A program made the position numbers and the translations under genes. Shown here piece by piece: positions 38,066 to 53,845 of a stretch of 64,000 nt of DNA (the first letter of the stretch is position 1; each line of letters starts with the position of its first letter). The stretch comes from Prosapia bicincta (Eukaryota > Arthropoda > Insecta > Hemiptera > Cercopidae). Below the pieces are notes generated by a model. It worked only from the letters and a program-made list of their open reading frames with translations, did no database searches and was not told the DNA's origin. The DNA is taken from NCBI GenBank assembly GCA_036971475.1, contig JBAIZL010000001.1:135974192-136038191 (forward strand), in the 5' to 3' direction.

Positions 38066-39797
38066 ATGATTTCAGGACATATGCCCTAAGTCGTTGTTGC
38101 GGCCTTGAAGTTAGAATTATATACCATACGTGTAACATAATGGCGCCACGTCATCTCCAGTGATTGCACAACATCGTCGATAAATCTCACGGTCTTGAAA
38201 TATTCAGGTGGCCTTGCATTAGCGGATCCTCTCCTCCCTTTCAATATAATAATATTCATGAAAGCTGAAAGCCTGGTTCTTCTCTTCATGTTACGATTGA
38301 CAAGCAACACGAAGCAGCTAATTAGAACAAGCAACGTTTCTTTAAGTTTAAAGGAAAACACATATTACAAGTTTTTGCTGGGACACTTCTCGCGATCACC
38401 GCTTCCAAATGGGCGCTTTAAAGTAGACAAAACAGATAAAGGCTGAGTAAAACTACACAAGGCACTTATCTACTGACTAGTTAAACTGTCTTTTATACTC
38501 TTCTTTAATTTTATAGACAAGTGCTTAAACCGAGCAAACAAAGTTTATTACGTACTTAAGAAATTAAAAAGGTGCAGTAGAAGAGAAGGATAAAACTTGT
38601 AGGCTTGGCTCTGTAACCTGATGTCATGTCACCTTCTATAAATAAAAAAAAAACCAATCGCTTTCGTAGAAATTAATTTAGGCTTTTATTTCTTTGAATT
38701 CATTTCCCACAACTAGCAATATTTCATTTTGTTACTAAATGTTTGATGCTAATGACCCGTCATATGACAATTTATAAGCCTTTGAGGTTGAGTATAAAGC
38801 CATTAAATTTTATTTTAATAAATATCTTGCTTTCTTTACATTTTCTACTTGCCGCTCCCTCAGTTATCTTGTAGTGGGCATTGTTGTTAACAAACTCAGT
38901 TTTATTCAGATTGGACCGAGTTGGCGTCTATCTTTTTGCGTAAACCAAATTAACTATCCTAACAGTTAGAAATGTTACTACGTATTAAGATATAATATAA
39001 CGTAACCACCACTTCTTCTTTAGGATTCGAATGAATTGAACACCTGCATGGACGGACGGAATTGTTGATTTCCCTCTGTTTCTATTTACAGTTTCCAGAC
39101 ATTCTTTATTCCATGCAAGGAATAGTGAATTCATCATTTAGAATACAAAATCCGATGTCATGAGACGTTGGGCCCGAGCCACATAGTTGTAGCCAATTTT
39201 GATACTTTATCTGATATTGTATTGAACTCTCTGTCTTATGGTTTCTTTCTTATATTTAATTGCAATAAGAATTTAGTTTAACAGATCTCTAACTTGATGC
39301 CTCATCATAACGCGGGCTGTTTGAATGAAATATTAAAATTTTTTTTTGTAATCTGGCTTTCATCACAGGTAACTAGTATACGCTGAATCGTTGACCGCTG
39401 TGGTTAAATTGCCTACGGAACGCCGTGTGTTGTCAGTTTGTGTTTGCAGTGTATGTTGTTTTGATAGATTCAATAAATCATAAGACAATTTTGAAGTAAC
39501 TATTTGTACCAACGTTTTTGGCTATTAATTGCACACCTAACATTTATAAAGCGTCCAAATAATGTTTTAATTAACTATATTTAAGTAACTAAACTGTCAC
39601 TCTGTCTTTAAAGCGTTTACTCTCTTTGATACTTTATAAACACTCTACTCTCTGAAACCCTTCTGCAAGTGGTAATGTCTAGTGATTTCCATCCGCTACT
39701 TCTAGACGTTTCCTGGCATTACTACGTGGGAGGTGTGAGGCTGTGGCGAGGTGTTGTAAAACTATCAAACGATGTGGCAAAATCACTGGCGGGTCTG
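38066..39797. repeat. E block, copy 2, proximal part
   Basis: Collinear with 28950-30860 and 52600-53260 but without the 529-bp TIR element, whose empty site is near 39320-39375. No minisatellite of 28 bp and no coding signal were seen. Frames such as 38195-38446 are incidental. Confidence 0.8.
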
Positions 39798-40045
<248 letters not shown>

Positions 40046-40744
40046 CAGTTAAACCTTCGATTTGCAAACTATGCCCAGCGTAAAGCTATAATCCGTCTCG
40101 TGTTTAAGACCTGTCCTGCCTGCGTTGTAGAAATAATCTCCTAATTATGCAAACAAGGCAACCAACATAACAAGCTGTATATATTGTATTCTTGAAGTTT
40201 CAAATATCCCTTAAGAACCGTTATATCAATAAAATTGTAACCCTGGCATTTCTGTAACGTCAGTTTCTGACCTTATATTTCAAGTTACATTGCAGTAGTT
40301 AAATATAAGAGTCATAAACTTTGTGTAGGGACATCAACACCGATGCAATACATGGAGGGGTTTTTCTCGTTAAAAAAAAATTGGTTCTGGCATTCGGGTT
40401 AGTTCCGACAGAATAAAAAATAACAAAATAAAAGTAATATTTTCCCAAAACGTTTAACGAAAATCAATGAATATATGAATTCATAAATTATTATTCAATG
40501 TTTACATCTTTGTTTGCAGAATGTATCTAATAAAGAGTAATATTTACATAGTTATAATAAACATAAAACGGCAAATAAATATCAAATATTAGACGTTTAC
40601 TGAATACAGATTTTTCTAACAAACTCAATTAAAATAAGTTTTTAAAAGATTAAGAAGGGCCTAAAAAGCTTTACTATCAAAATTTGATTAAAAATACATA
40701 CCTTATTACTATCATTATATTGCATTATTTATCAACATTGTAAA
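40046..40744. repeat. E block, copy 2, distal part
   Basis: CAAACTATGCCCAGCG and TGTATCTAATAAAGAGTAAT recur at 53540 and 53618, and the segment from 40380 also matches 22000-22400 of copy B. No gene was seen. Confidence 0.75.
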
Positions 40745-41860
40745 TTACTATGATTGGCTTGAGATTTATTTTGTTGCAGTTTCTTTCTTGATAAAGCCGT
40801 GATGGGCTTGAGATTTATGTTGTAGTTTCTCTCTTGATAAAGCCATGATTGGCTTGAGGTTGGTGTGGTTGTAGTTTCTCTCTCGATAAAGCAATGATCG
40901 GCTTGAAGTTTATGTGGCTGTAGTTTATCTTTTAAAAACGCCATGATTAGCTTGAGGTGAATGTGGTTATAGTTTCTCTCTTGATAAAGTCATGATTAGC
41001 TTGAGGTTTATGTGGTTGTATTTTCTCTCTTGATAAAACCATGATTGGCTTGAGGTTTATGTGGTTGTAGGTTCTGTTTAGAAAAAGCCATGATTAGCTT
41101 GAGGCTTATGTGGTTGTAGTTTCTCTCTAGAAAAAGCCGTGATTGGCTTGAGATTTATGTGGTTGTATTTTCTCTCTTGATAAAACCATGATTAGCTTGA
41201 GGCTTATGTGGTTGTAGTTTCTCTCTAGAAAAAGCCATGATTAGCTTGAGGTTTATGTGGTTGTATTTTCTCTCTAGAAAAAGCCATGATTAGCTTGAGG
41301 TTTATGTGGTTGTATTTTCTCTCTTGATAAAACCATGATTGGCTTGAGGTTTATGTGGTTGTAGGTTCTGTTTAGAAAAAGCCATGATTAGCTTGAGGTT
41401 TATGTGGTTGTAGTTTCTCTCTAGAAAAAGCCATGATTAGCTTGAGGTTTATGTGGTTGTATTTTCTCTCTTGATAAAACCATGATTGGCTTGAGGTTTA
41501 TGTGGTTGTAGGTTCTGTTTAGAAAAAGCCATGATTAGCTTGAGGCTTATGTGGTTGTAGTTTCTCTCTAGAAAAAGCCATGATTAGCTTGAGGTTTATG
41601 TGGTTGTATTTTCTCTCTTGATAAAACCATGATTGGCTTGAGGTTTATGTGGTTGTAGGTTCTGTTTAGAAAAAGCCATGATTAGCTTGAGGTTTATGTG
41701 GTTGTAATTTCTCTCTCGATAAAGCAATGATCGGCTTGAGATTTATATTGTAGTTTTTCTCTTTATAAAGCTATGATTGGCCTAAGTTGTATGTGGATGT
41801 AGTTTTCTCTTTTGGTAAAATCATGATTGGCTTGATGTTAATGTCGATGTAGATTCTTCG
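40745..41860. repeat. 49-bp minisatellite with a 147-bp higher-order repeat
   Basis: About 22 units of CATGATTAGCTTGAGGTTTA plus TGTGGTTGTAGTTTCTCTCTAGAAAAAGC. Three unit types (ending CTCTAGAAAAAGC, CTCTTGATAAAAC and TGTTTAGAAAAAGC) follow one another, and the trimer repeats at 147-bp spacing around 41330, 41477 and 41624. The copy-3 version (53846-54085) has only about five units and no trimer. Confidence 0.95.
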
Positions 41861-42413
41861 TACTTTAAAGGAACGTGGTATATAGTTTGTATGGGTTGCA
41901 TTTCGGCTGTTACATAAGGATTACAATATGATTGTGTGTACGAGTGAGAAACACAAAACTGTTATTGTTCATAAAGTTCCCCACAATGTGCAGCAATACT
42001 AGATCTGCAGTGTGTTCCAATGTACACAAGGAAACCAAACAGCGAACCATTTGGTCGATTGTCTTTTGCATTTGCTCGGCAAACAGTCGAAACCAAATAC
42101 AAAACGTAATGACATTGGCAAACACCCACGGTACATATTGGGAATAGAATATGTAGAAGTGATCCATCAATATCCGCAAACAGTGGCTTTAGAGGGGAGA
42201 TCTATTTGTTTTGCCTTCATAATGGATATTACTTTATTTCCTTTAGTGTAAAGTTTGACCGATTTCAGACGCGTGTCTGAGCGCTGCTACTCCATTAGTG
42301 TGACTACATCTAAGCCTGACGTGTTTGTTCATTGGGGCTCTTACTATTTCGTCTAAATTTTCATTCCTGTTCAATACTTTCATAAGAGTGTGTATGTGGC
42401 TTATAGATGTAGG
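41861..42413. repeat. F block, copy 2
   Basis: Collinear with 32230-32760 and 54111-54664, ending GATGTAGGACCAAGGGCC, where the coding insertion begins. Confidence 0.85.
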
Positions 42414-42985
42414 ACCAAGGGCCTGCGTCGTCGTCGTCTTCGCCGCCGGATACTGTTGCGGTATCCAAGAAGGCTGCTCCCCCTCGTAAGAGGAAGTACC
42501 GCAACACGGAGTACAGGGAGGATCCCGCTGCTGTGGCTACCGGCTGGGAGAGAGTGTGGCGTCGCCGCCGTCGGCCGAAGACCAAGCCGGCACGTGTCGA
42601 GGAGTTGAAGAGGAAGTACTTCTTCTGGGACTCCGAAGAAGCCAACGACACGTGCACTGAGCTGATCCCGGACGACGAGCTCAATACATCGTTTAAGGAA
42701 ATCACTGAGCTCGTCCTAGCTCCGGGAGTCTGCATCCAGGACAAAGGATTCGCAGAAGACCACATCCAACTCTATGAAGACCTTATGAGGGACGATGTGG
42801 AAAAGGAGCTCAGGGCTAAACGCCGGTGGCGCAACAAGCAGCGGGCATGGCGAAGGCAACGACGCAGAGAAGCGGAAGCAGCTTCCCTATTAAAATAAGT
42901 TATTTTCTGTATTAAGTAAATTGTATTTTTCTCATTTTTTCTAAATATATGTAAAATTTTTGTAAAAATTCTTTGACAATAAATA
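42414..42985 (+). pseudogene. 5'-truncated retroposed coding segment (Arg-rich C-terminus)
   Basis: A GC-rich island (CG-rich codons, G or C at most third positions) inserted in AT-rich repeat. One frame is open from just after the junction (about 42417) to TAA at 42896-42898, about 160 codons with no upstream ATG. The first GTG codon is at 42533. It starts Ser/Pro-rich, then has RKYRNTEYRED, WERVWRRRRRPK, an acidic middle (IPDDELNTSFKEITE) and an Arg-rich end (RRWRNKQRAWRRQRRREAEA). A short AT-rich 3' UTR and CAATAAATAAATAAATA follow. Truncation at the 5' end, an intact stop and a simple 3' tail indicate retroposition, either of a host mRNA or of a LINE 3' end. I do not recognise the protein. 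Confidence 0.6.
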
Positions 42986-44192
42986 AATAAATATATATAT
43001 ATTGTAAAAAAATAATATTATCATCAATAATAATAATACTACTAAACAAACTACTTGACCGATTGAAATGAAATTTTGCATGAAGAGATGGTTCTACCTG
43101 AGATGGATCTATTAGTTTTAAAACTATATCATACCCGGTATCAGTTATTGCAAACTATTGTTTATTAGCTTTTATTTTATACTACTTCGTTTCTAAGCTG
43201 GCATTCAATCACTTTAATTAGTGTCAACACTAAAAATATAGATGCAAATAATAATCAGTAGATGGCGATAATCCACTATGACATACAGCTGATACTTGAC
43301 TTGAGTGAATATTATGATTGCATACAACCAAGGTTTATACGTTTTTAGATTAGTAGTATAACATCTATTTTAATGCATATATCATATTACTTTAATATCT
43401 TTACGTTGTTAAATTAATATACTATTGTAAGAAATCGTTTTTCAATTTTATATTTTAATAAATTTAATTATTTAATGATGATTGATTTCATTTAAATGTT
43501 AGGCAGTGTTGTTTAAATATAGTTGTTTTCAGAGACCGTAATACGTGGTTAGAATTGAGGATGTCAGTTTTTCTTTAAATTTAAAGGAAATGTATTTAGA
43601 GGTGGTAATGTATAATTTACTGAGATAATTTAGAGGTGATTTGGGTTTTTGTTTTTATTTCTTTTATGCGTTCTTGGTAGGTACATATTCTTAACAACGA
43701 AAAGAAAAATAATAAACAATACACAACCGAACAATATAAAATATACAACCATTTCGAACTACGCCCTACACATGCTCAACACCTAATTACAATATAACTC
43801 ACAAACACTTCTAGACATCATAACTCTTAATACTCAGCAAAATACAAACCCCCCTAACCTACAAAAACCTTGAGATCAGTTACTGTCAGAGTTGACAATG
43901 CGACACATCTCCCGAAATGGCCGTCCTCAACAATATAAAGTAAGTGCTACCATAGGCAAGTGTAACAATTTACCAGTGATTTTAGTTAAAAAACTATATG
44001 GCACATAATGTCTGAAAATGTCTCGTTTTCTCTTATGTTTGTTCACTAGACACGTCAAACCATACGGGCATAACCAACTCTTTCCTTCAGCTTGTGATGA
44101 TAAAGTCATGTTCCCAAATTAGATATAAAATAAAAAAACAGAAAACTATGTCATCAAGGAGAATTTTTAAAATACAGTTTTATTTTGTGTAG

Positions 44193-44444
44193 GTGTTAAA
44201 CAGAAACATTAAAATCCAAATAATAAAACAACAAGTTAGTTTTACTAATGCTGAAACAAATATGTATTTAATCACCGCAACAAATATTTTCTTTGTTATA
44301 CTAAAGGCTTTGCTGTTTGCCTGCCTCACTTTATCGATACAGTGCCAGTATTATCTCGATTCCGCGAGTGATATTTACCGCGTATTTTATAGGCAAACAG
44401 AGCGGCATTGTGGCGTACACAAGGAAGCTCTTAGCGCTAAGTGA
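44193..44444 (+). other. Small signal-peptide-like ORF in copy D, prematurely stopped
   Basis: An 83-codon version of the frame at 5513, extended upstream and cut after HCGVHKEALSAK by a TGA where the other copies read GAG-TGC. The overlapping frame 44317-44499 (MPASLYRYSAS) stays open. This is evidence against the first frame being maintained in this copy. Confidence 0.25.
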
Positions 44445-45004
44445 GGCGATCCTGTTACTCAAGGCTTACCCTTTGTCGCCGGCACAACCTCTCCTTTAAA
44501 TAGTGAGGAGAAGGGTGAATATCCTCTTCAGGGAAACGTTTTATGGACTCGCAGTTTTGTCATCGTGTGTACTGAAAGCTTTATACTGGGTTATGTAACC
44601 AACCTGTAGTACATTTAGACTGCCATGATGTTACACATATTTTGTAACATTTATAAGCTTTTCCCGTAACATATTCCTTGGTAGAACCGCTTAGTTACTA
44701 CGGGATAATCTTGTAGAAAACGATTCCGTTAACATATTTCTCATTTTAAGGATTTAAAATTTACGTTTACTTTGTAGACAGACAATCTTAGACTAAATCA
44801 AGACATAGATTATCTATAAAATTCTCCATTAATCCAAGCCGCCTTCTATCAACGTAAATGAAAATATAACATGTGAAGGAGTCTCGGATGACTCTCTTGT
44901 TATTAAAGAAAGGTTTTGTAACATGCTTTTGCTGTGTTTACAAACGATGCATACAGATCGTGCAAGACTTCGACATGTTGCGTTGCCTAAATGTTTTTGA
45001 TAGA

Positions 45005-45410
45005 ATTTGATAGAAAAGTTGATTGAAGTCCAATATCTTTAAATTGATTGAGGCTCAATCTTTTTAAGTGAATTGAAGGCCAATCTGTTTAAGTTTATTG
45101 AAGTTTAACCTCTTCAAGTAGATTGAAGTCCATTATATTTAAGTTGATTGAAGTCTAATCTCTTCAATTTGATTGATGTTTAGTCTCTTTAAGTTGATTG
45201 AAGTTTAAATCTCTTCAAGTTGATTGATGATTAGTCTCTTTAAGTTAATTAAAGTCTAATCTCTTCAAGGTGATTGAAGTTTAATCTCTTTAAGTTTATT
45301 GAATTTTAATCTCTTTAAGTCGATTGAAGTTAAATCTCTTCAAGTTGGTTGAAGTTTAATCTCTTTAGGTTGATTGAAGTTTAATGTTTTTGGGTTGATT
45401 TAAGTTTAAA
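45005..45410. repeat. Degenerate 25-bp minisatellite in copy D
   Basis: Same unit and unit order as 6226-6640. Confidence 0.9.
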
Positions 45411-45411
45411 C

Positions 45412-46218
45412 CGGAGCTTCTAAGGTTTCAGTATAGAGCGCGATTAATGAGTCTTACGTCTTCTACTACTATGGGAGGCTATTGCCAGAGGATCTTAGTC
45501 CAACTTCTACTTACTGGAAATATATCTTGGCAGCATCTTGAAAATAAACAACTGATACAAGCAGGATGTTAACGACAACATCTCCATAGACACAAGAAAG
45601 TTGTTTTGGACGGGGCTCAATATGCACTGGAATAAACGAAGTGGCATTTAGATTTAGTAAGGGTAAACGCTCTGTTTTATTTCTAGTGAAGAGACATGAT
45701 TTTATTTTATCAATATTAAGACAATATACTCAACGTTTAGGTTTAAGTTTCGATATTCAGGTTGGAAAATCGTTCTTGATTAATTTTTTCATACAGTTAC
45801 TTTTATAAAATAAACAATCACTTTTTTAATCAAATAGAACCTCTTAACCACAGAAGTTTCTTTATTTAAATATCTATGTACATTTCGAATCCAAAGCCAT
45901 CTTCTTCAGAGTATATTACTACAGGAATAACTGTTGAACTTGCTTTTATATAATATTGTAGTAATGATATATAGGAATCAGATATTACAAGTTATTCTTG
46001 TAATAGTTTCCTCTGAAGATGATTACATTGCGAGGATTAAATATTTAAAAAAAACTACAGTTGTTATGAACGATTACCTTTTATAGACCTTAACTTAGAA
46101 TCAGGGATCGGTTCTGTATGTGTGGTGTAGGAAGTATTCACCTTAAATAAGTGAATCTGAAAGTGTGTATTGTGAGAGAAACGTGAAAGCATCCGTATGG
46201 TAGCAGTGCATAAGGGAA
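45412..46218. mobile_element. 807-bp insertion in copy D carrying a hammerhead foldback
   Basis: Copy A reads straight from TTGATTTAAGTTTAAA (6633) to TATCTCGCTCTATTTG, while D has 807 bp between. The insert includes inverted hammerhead-like arms at 45872-45912 (minus, core CTGAAGA and GAA intact) and 46011-46050 (plus, decayed). No terminal repeats or transposase were identified. Deletion from A is the alternative, but the presence of a mobile-type arm favours insertion. Confidence 0.5.
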
Positions 46219-46317
46219 ATGATACTAGAACAAATATCTCGCTCTATTTGTAGACCATATTGTTGGGTGACACTCGCACTTGGTGCTGAGTAGGCCTAAG
46301 CATGTTATTGGGCGCGT

Positions 46318-46560
46318 AAAGGTATTAAGGGCCTTGTTATGTACAAAGTCTTATATAGGAGTAAATTGGATTTCATTTCCTCACTTACAGTGATTCATAG
46401 CTGGAAATATTGTGAAGCCGAGCTTTAGTTGGGTTTTGTCCTCATATTTATAAACATATTTTAGTTTTCACAAGGCAAAGATCTAGATTAGGTAAAAAAC
46501 ATCAAGTTGTTTGTTTGTTTGTGGGAGGTGTACAAGGAAAGGTGGTATAGCATAGATAAA
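46318..46560. other. 243-bp segment private to copy D
   Basis: It lies between GGGCGCGTAAA and ATACAAGTGGTCTCGATGAT, which are adjacent in copy A (6710-6716). Contents are unremarkable and no terminal repeat was seen. Confidence 0.5.
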
Positions 46561-49500
46561 ATACAAGTGGTCTCGATGATTAAGTGCTATTATGGTTCAG
46601 GTGTTTAGGGGCATTTAACTGATATCGAGCTCCCCAGACAGATATTTATAACTGGTCGGATGTCTATAGCTTCCCCCGGTCTCATTATTACAAGACGCTT
46701 TCCTTGACCTAACCTTTCTTATCCTCACCTAACCCTAATCTTTCCTTTACTTCCATTTTATTCGTACCAATCGTTGTAACGTTTTGACGCCTCCATATTG
46801 CCTCTTCCGTTATGCGGCGCTGCCTTCACGATGCCTGACGTACGGCTAGTTCAGACTCCTATGCCATCTACTTATTCACATAAGTATTTACAGTACTATA
46901 CTAACGAAGAATATATATAGTGGGGATTAGAGAGCAACTTCAGTAAAACAAAGTGTATATGTGTAGGTGGTCAACTACAGCAATTAATTCTTATTTGGAT
47001 TTAAAAAATAACAATAGATGAATTATTTACATGAAGCAATAGGAGATAGAAATATACAGACAGAGTAGCCAATCGCGTCCTAAAGAGCATCCGGTAGAAT
47101 AAGAATATCACAAAAGAAAACAAAAAGAGTATTTATAATACCATTATTAAAAGTATTGTAACGTACGGAAGTGAAGTAAGGCAAGTCAAAAATAGATCGG
47201 AAAATTACTAACCAAACTTTTGAAAAATTTATTCCCAACCTCACCCACTCACAAACCCACAACAGGTAATGGCAACTACACTAACTAAATACATCCAACT
47301 ACGCTTACTCACTCACCCAACCCACACTCAGGCACTCTCAGCTCATCCTAACACTCACTAGTCATTGTGTTGTCACCCGACAGTTTACTTGGCTTTGCGA
47401 ACAATGCATACAATGAATGCTGTGAACAAGCTTAGAGCAGTTTATTTATCATTATATTGCACTATATCCTTATGATGCAATGTAAAAATAAATAGACAAG
47501 AAACAATTATTTTGGTATTTATTTTCAATAGGGTGTTGTGTTTACTGTTTTTTTTATTCGTTCTACCCCTTAATAATTTTGCAATTTTAATTTTTATATT
47601 TTCTGAAATATTTAAACCATTTCCATTTGTTGAGAGGTTTTATTTTAATAACTTCTCTTGTTGGTAGTTTGTGTTGTCAGATTTTATCTTTATATATTTG
47701 TTATATGCATGAGCTGTAACTGTGTATGCAAGGAAACAGAAAATGAATGAACATCTACAATCAATTAATTCTCATTAAAGGTTTAATTAGAGTATTAAAA
47801 CAATTAATTTAATTCATTTAAACCTTTTCGTTATCTTTCAACGTTGGTAGGAATTTTTCAATTAATTTTTGTATCAATATACGCATGAAATATAAACCCT
47901 AGGCTTAAAGTGAATTCCTTGTTACAAATTGCTGGCATCTAGCGGCTGCGACCAGAACTAATCTCTCGCAAGTCATTAATTTGGTGGCTTCGCAAACAAT
48001 TTAAAAATTGGATAAAACTAATGGTTTCCCGTTTTAATCTTTTAAGCGGTTTATTTTTGCGTAACTCAATGATCAGATTTTTTGGTACAAGTGGTTGGGC
48101 AACAGCTTCGGGTAGGTTGTGGGGTTTCTTCAGTGAAGTATAAAAGCGACGTATGTTACAAATCCACGCCATCTCACCTCACCGTAACGCTGCAACATGA
48201 CAACTTATTCGCATTTAATTGTTTGTTATAAGAAACCAATATTATTGTAGTTTACAATGGTCAAAATAAAAACAGTTCCCTCTAATTCCACTTCACAGTT
48301 TTTTTAAAACCAATTGACTAACATCAGGAGTGTTGTACCTCGCAACATTTTTTAATAACTTAGGATTGTTTGACTTAAGGAAATGCTGGTTGTCTAGGCA
48401 ATGCTTGGCATCGCTGAGTAAGTGTTATGGTTTGTTGTTTTAAAACGAGCAAAGTGTACTAATACTCCTACAGGTTTGGCCAATATATAATCCATCGCAC
48501 ATCTCTTATTTTATGCTGTAAATCTCCGATTTCTCACAATTATCTGTGATTGTCCTTAGGAGATCCAAGCGATTTATCCCAAACTCCATCCTGAAGGCAC
48601 CGACACTCGAAGTCTTCCATACTTCATAATGGCCTTCATATCCAAACTATATAGCGGAGGGTGGTAAGCAACCCTAACCAAGCAATGTTTTTTTTTTTTT
48701 GCTTATCCCTTGCTAAGGTTGTTCTAGCCATTTTGTTTTTCTTAATATTGTCTTTTCTTATGAAATTGAAATATTTCTTATAATATAACATCTTATAAGC
48801 ATATGTGGAGTTTACATCTTTACAGGGTATCAATTTGGCTTTTCTCATGATTTTAGATTATTTTTTACAATGTAACATCTTATAAACATAAGTAGAGTGT
48901 GCATGGTTACAGGGTATCGGCGTGGCTGCTTTACACACCTTTGTTAATGACAAACATAACCACTCTTTCAGTGATCGCTCTCAAACACCATCGCTTTCTT
49001 TAACAAGATTGTTTTAATAAAAGCTTTCACACGATAGAAAAAAGTAAATCCAGGTGTAGATACCTACAAATTATAAAACTATAATGGTTTATCAGTTTTT
49101 AAGAGGTTTGTTTTTCTTGAAATATGTTTTGAACAAATAAAGCTGGTAAATAATCACTACTTTTGTACCCTTCAAAGGGTACTTTCACATTAAACAAAGG
49201 CCACTTGTGCACAGTCTAGATACAGGTACAAAGAATGCAGTTAGGCTAGAATTAGTAGTAAAGAAAAGGAAATAAACTTTAGCAACACAAGGTTACTTAA
49301 TAACAAACAATTGGCGAGAAGTGAATTTGAGTATAGGCTACGTTTTTGCATCGCGGCACAGAACAAGAAAGCATGAATATATACCGTAGATTAGTATTTA
49401 CTTTTGTTAAAAGCCAAATCCATTCTAACCAGATAATTTGTAACATTGTGCAATAGCAATATTTGACTCTATCTTTATAGTAGTGTGGTATAATATTGTG

Positions 49501-50239
49501 CTGTAATTTTTTGATGCGGAAGTAGTCAATGCTAGTCAAGTTAGGATATCGCTAATTACTTGGAATAATTTACTGTTCATTATTAATAAATAATACATAA
49601 AAACCTCTAATCACAAGTATTCTGGGTGGGAATTAGGGGTTTGGCACTTCTTGCTTTTACCCGGAACGCGTGGTCGCAGTTTTCAAGGGGGGGGGGTGTA
49701 GAAGTAGTTAGTAGGAAGCCTGAGGGCGGTTACTTGGTAACCTAAATATTTATAAAACTACAATAAAAATATTAGTGATTTAGAGGTTTTTATGAATTAT
49801 TTAATAAGTGAGGTTATGTTTATGTTAAAATAATTACCGAAAATGTAAGCACTATTTATGGTTACCAAGATATTAAATAGTTTTTTTCTTTGTGTAGGAT
49901 GTATTTTCATCTTTTGTCCGAACTTCCTACCTACCTTAAAATGGTGAAGCAACATATTTTACAATATTTACAGTATATTTGTCTGTCGATGGGTGGCCTC
50001 CGCAATACGAAAGTATCCCGGGAAACACCAATAAAGCGATTTTAAAGAGAGGTGTCTCGATATAAAGCTTTTTTTGGTTCTCGCCTTAGGTAGAGCGCCC
50101 CTACGTTGACATTACAGCCGCAAAGTTTCAGTACAGATAAGGGACGGAAGATAAATTTATTTTTCGTTTACACGAGCCTTAATCGAAAGCTTTTACTTGA
50201 CGGAGTTCGAGTTTTCCGTAACCCTTTCAAACCCTTTCA

Positions 50240-50425
50240 AACCCCCAAAACATTTTATTTATAACCTGATGTACATTTTGATTGTAAAGCAATCATCTTC
50301 AGATGAAATCACTACAGGACTCTTCTTGTACACTATAAGAAATGAGTCTTGTGGTAACTTCCTCTGAAGATGATTGCTTTGCAATTAAAATGTGTATTGG
50401 GACATAAATAATACGTCAAATACCC
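50240..50425. repeat. Foldback element, ATGTACAT family, copy D
   Basis: Arms at 50275-50302 (minus) and 50364-50391 (plus) both keep CTGAAGA and helix II, but in both the GAA has become AAA, so cleavage is unlikely. The left flank shows a duplicated ACCCTTTCAA. Confidence 0.65.
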
Positions 50426-50478
50426 TCACGTTCAAGTACCCTTTCTAAAACATGTAGTGGATGACACGGTGTTGATAC

Positions 50479-51511
<1,033 letters not shown>

Positions 51512-51710
51512 ATATGACATGACCCAACGAATTAAGGGAGTTTATCTCACGCAATTATAAAGTTCAATGCATCGTGTAAAGTGTTAGAACCTGTTCAGAG
51601 CGTAGCAGCGACAATAAATTAACTTTACACATTAATCACTGAAGCAACAGATTTCTTCCTCGCCAGTCACGTAAATATCACTTCGTGTTAAAATTAAACA
51701 TGTCGCAAGC

Positions 51711-53260
<1,550 letters not shown>

Positions 53261-53266
53261 TATATA

Positions 53267-53316
<50 letters not shown>

Positions 53317-53350
53317 TTGTGTGTGGGGTGTGTGTGTGTGTGTGTGTGTG
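53261..53350. repeat. (TA)n(GT)n microsatellite, copy 3
   Basis: A short counterpart of 39798-40045. Confidence 0.95.
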
Positions 53351-53845
53351 CAGTTATCGTTTATGGCGCGTATTTTATTATTGGTAATCAGATTTTATGT
53401 GAAGTAAATAAATAAAAATATTTTATATTGTGTGGAAATGTTCATTTAGTCTTGAATATGAATGTTCCATGGTGCTTAGACTATTTGCTTGTATAGACAG
53501 GTTCGCTCCCGGTTTAATCTCCTTGCATTAAACCTTCACTTTGCAAACTATGCCCAGCGTATTGCTGTATACCGAGTACCTCGTGATTAAAACCTGTCCT
53601 GCCTAAGTAGAAATAATGTATCTAATAAAGAGTAATATGTACATAGTTTTAATAAAATAATATGACAAATAAATATCAAATATTAAACGTTTACTGAACA
53701 CAAAGTTTTCTAACAAACTCAATTGAAATCAGTTCTTTAAAAGTTTAAAACGGGCCTAAAAAGCTTTTCTATCTAAAATTTAACTAAAAATACATACCTT
53801 ATTACTGTCATTATATTGAATTATTTATCAAAAATTAAATAACCA
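53351..53845. repeat. E block, copy 3, distal part
   Basis: Matches 40060-40740 after a private 150-bp stretch at 53370-53520. Confidence 0.7.

Larger units (their letters stand above)
42986..50478. repeat. Macro-repeat body, copy D
   Basis: Picks up at AATAATACTACTAAACAAAC, the remains of a satellite start, joined directly to GACCGATTGAAATGAAAT, so the satellite and its right flank were deleted here. It is then collinear with A to 50478, lacking A 7350-9222 and 10310-10862 and holding two private insertions (45412-46218, 46318-46560). Similarity to A is higher than to B or C. Confidence 0.85.

Noticed and set aside
42361..42765. 134-codon minus-strand frame over the GC-rich island
   Set aside because: It is the mirror of the plus-strand frame. 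The plus strand has the stop codon followed by a 3' UTR and AATAAA-type tail, so plus is the sense strand.
46700..46745. CCTAACC-rich words resembling insect telomere repeat (TTAGG)
   Set aside because: Only a few irregular words, with no tandem array.
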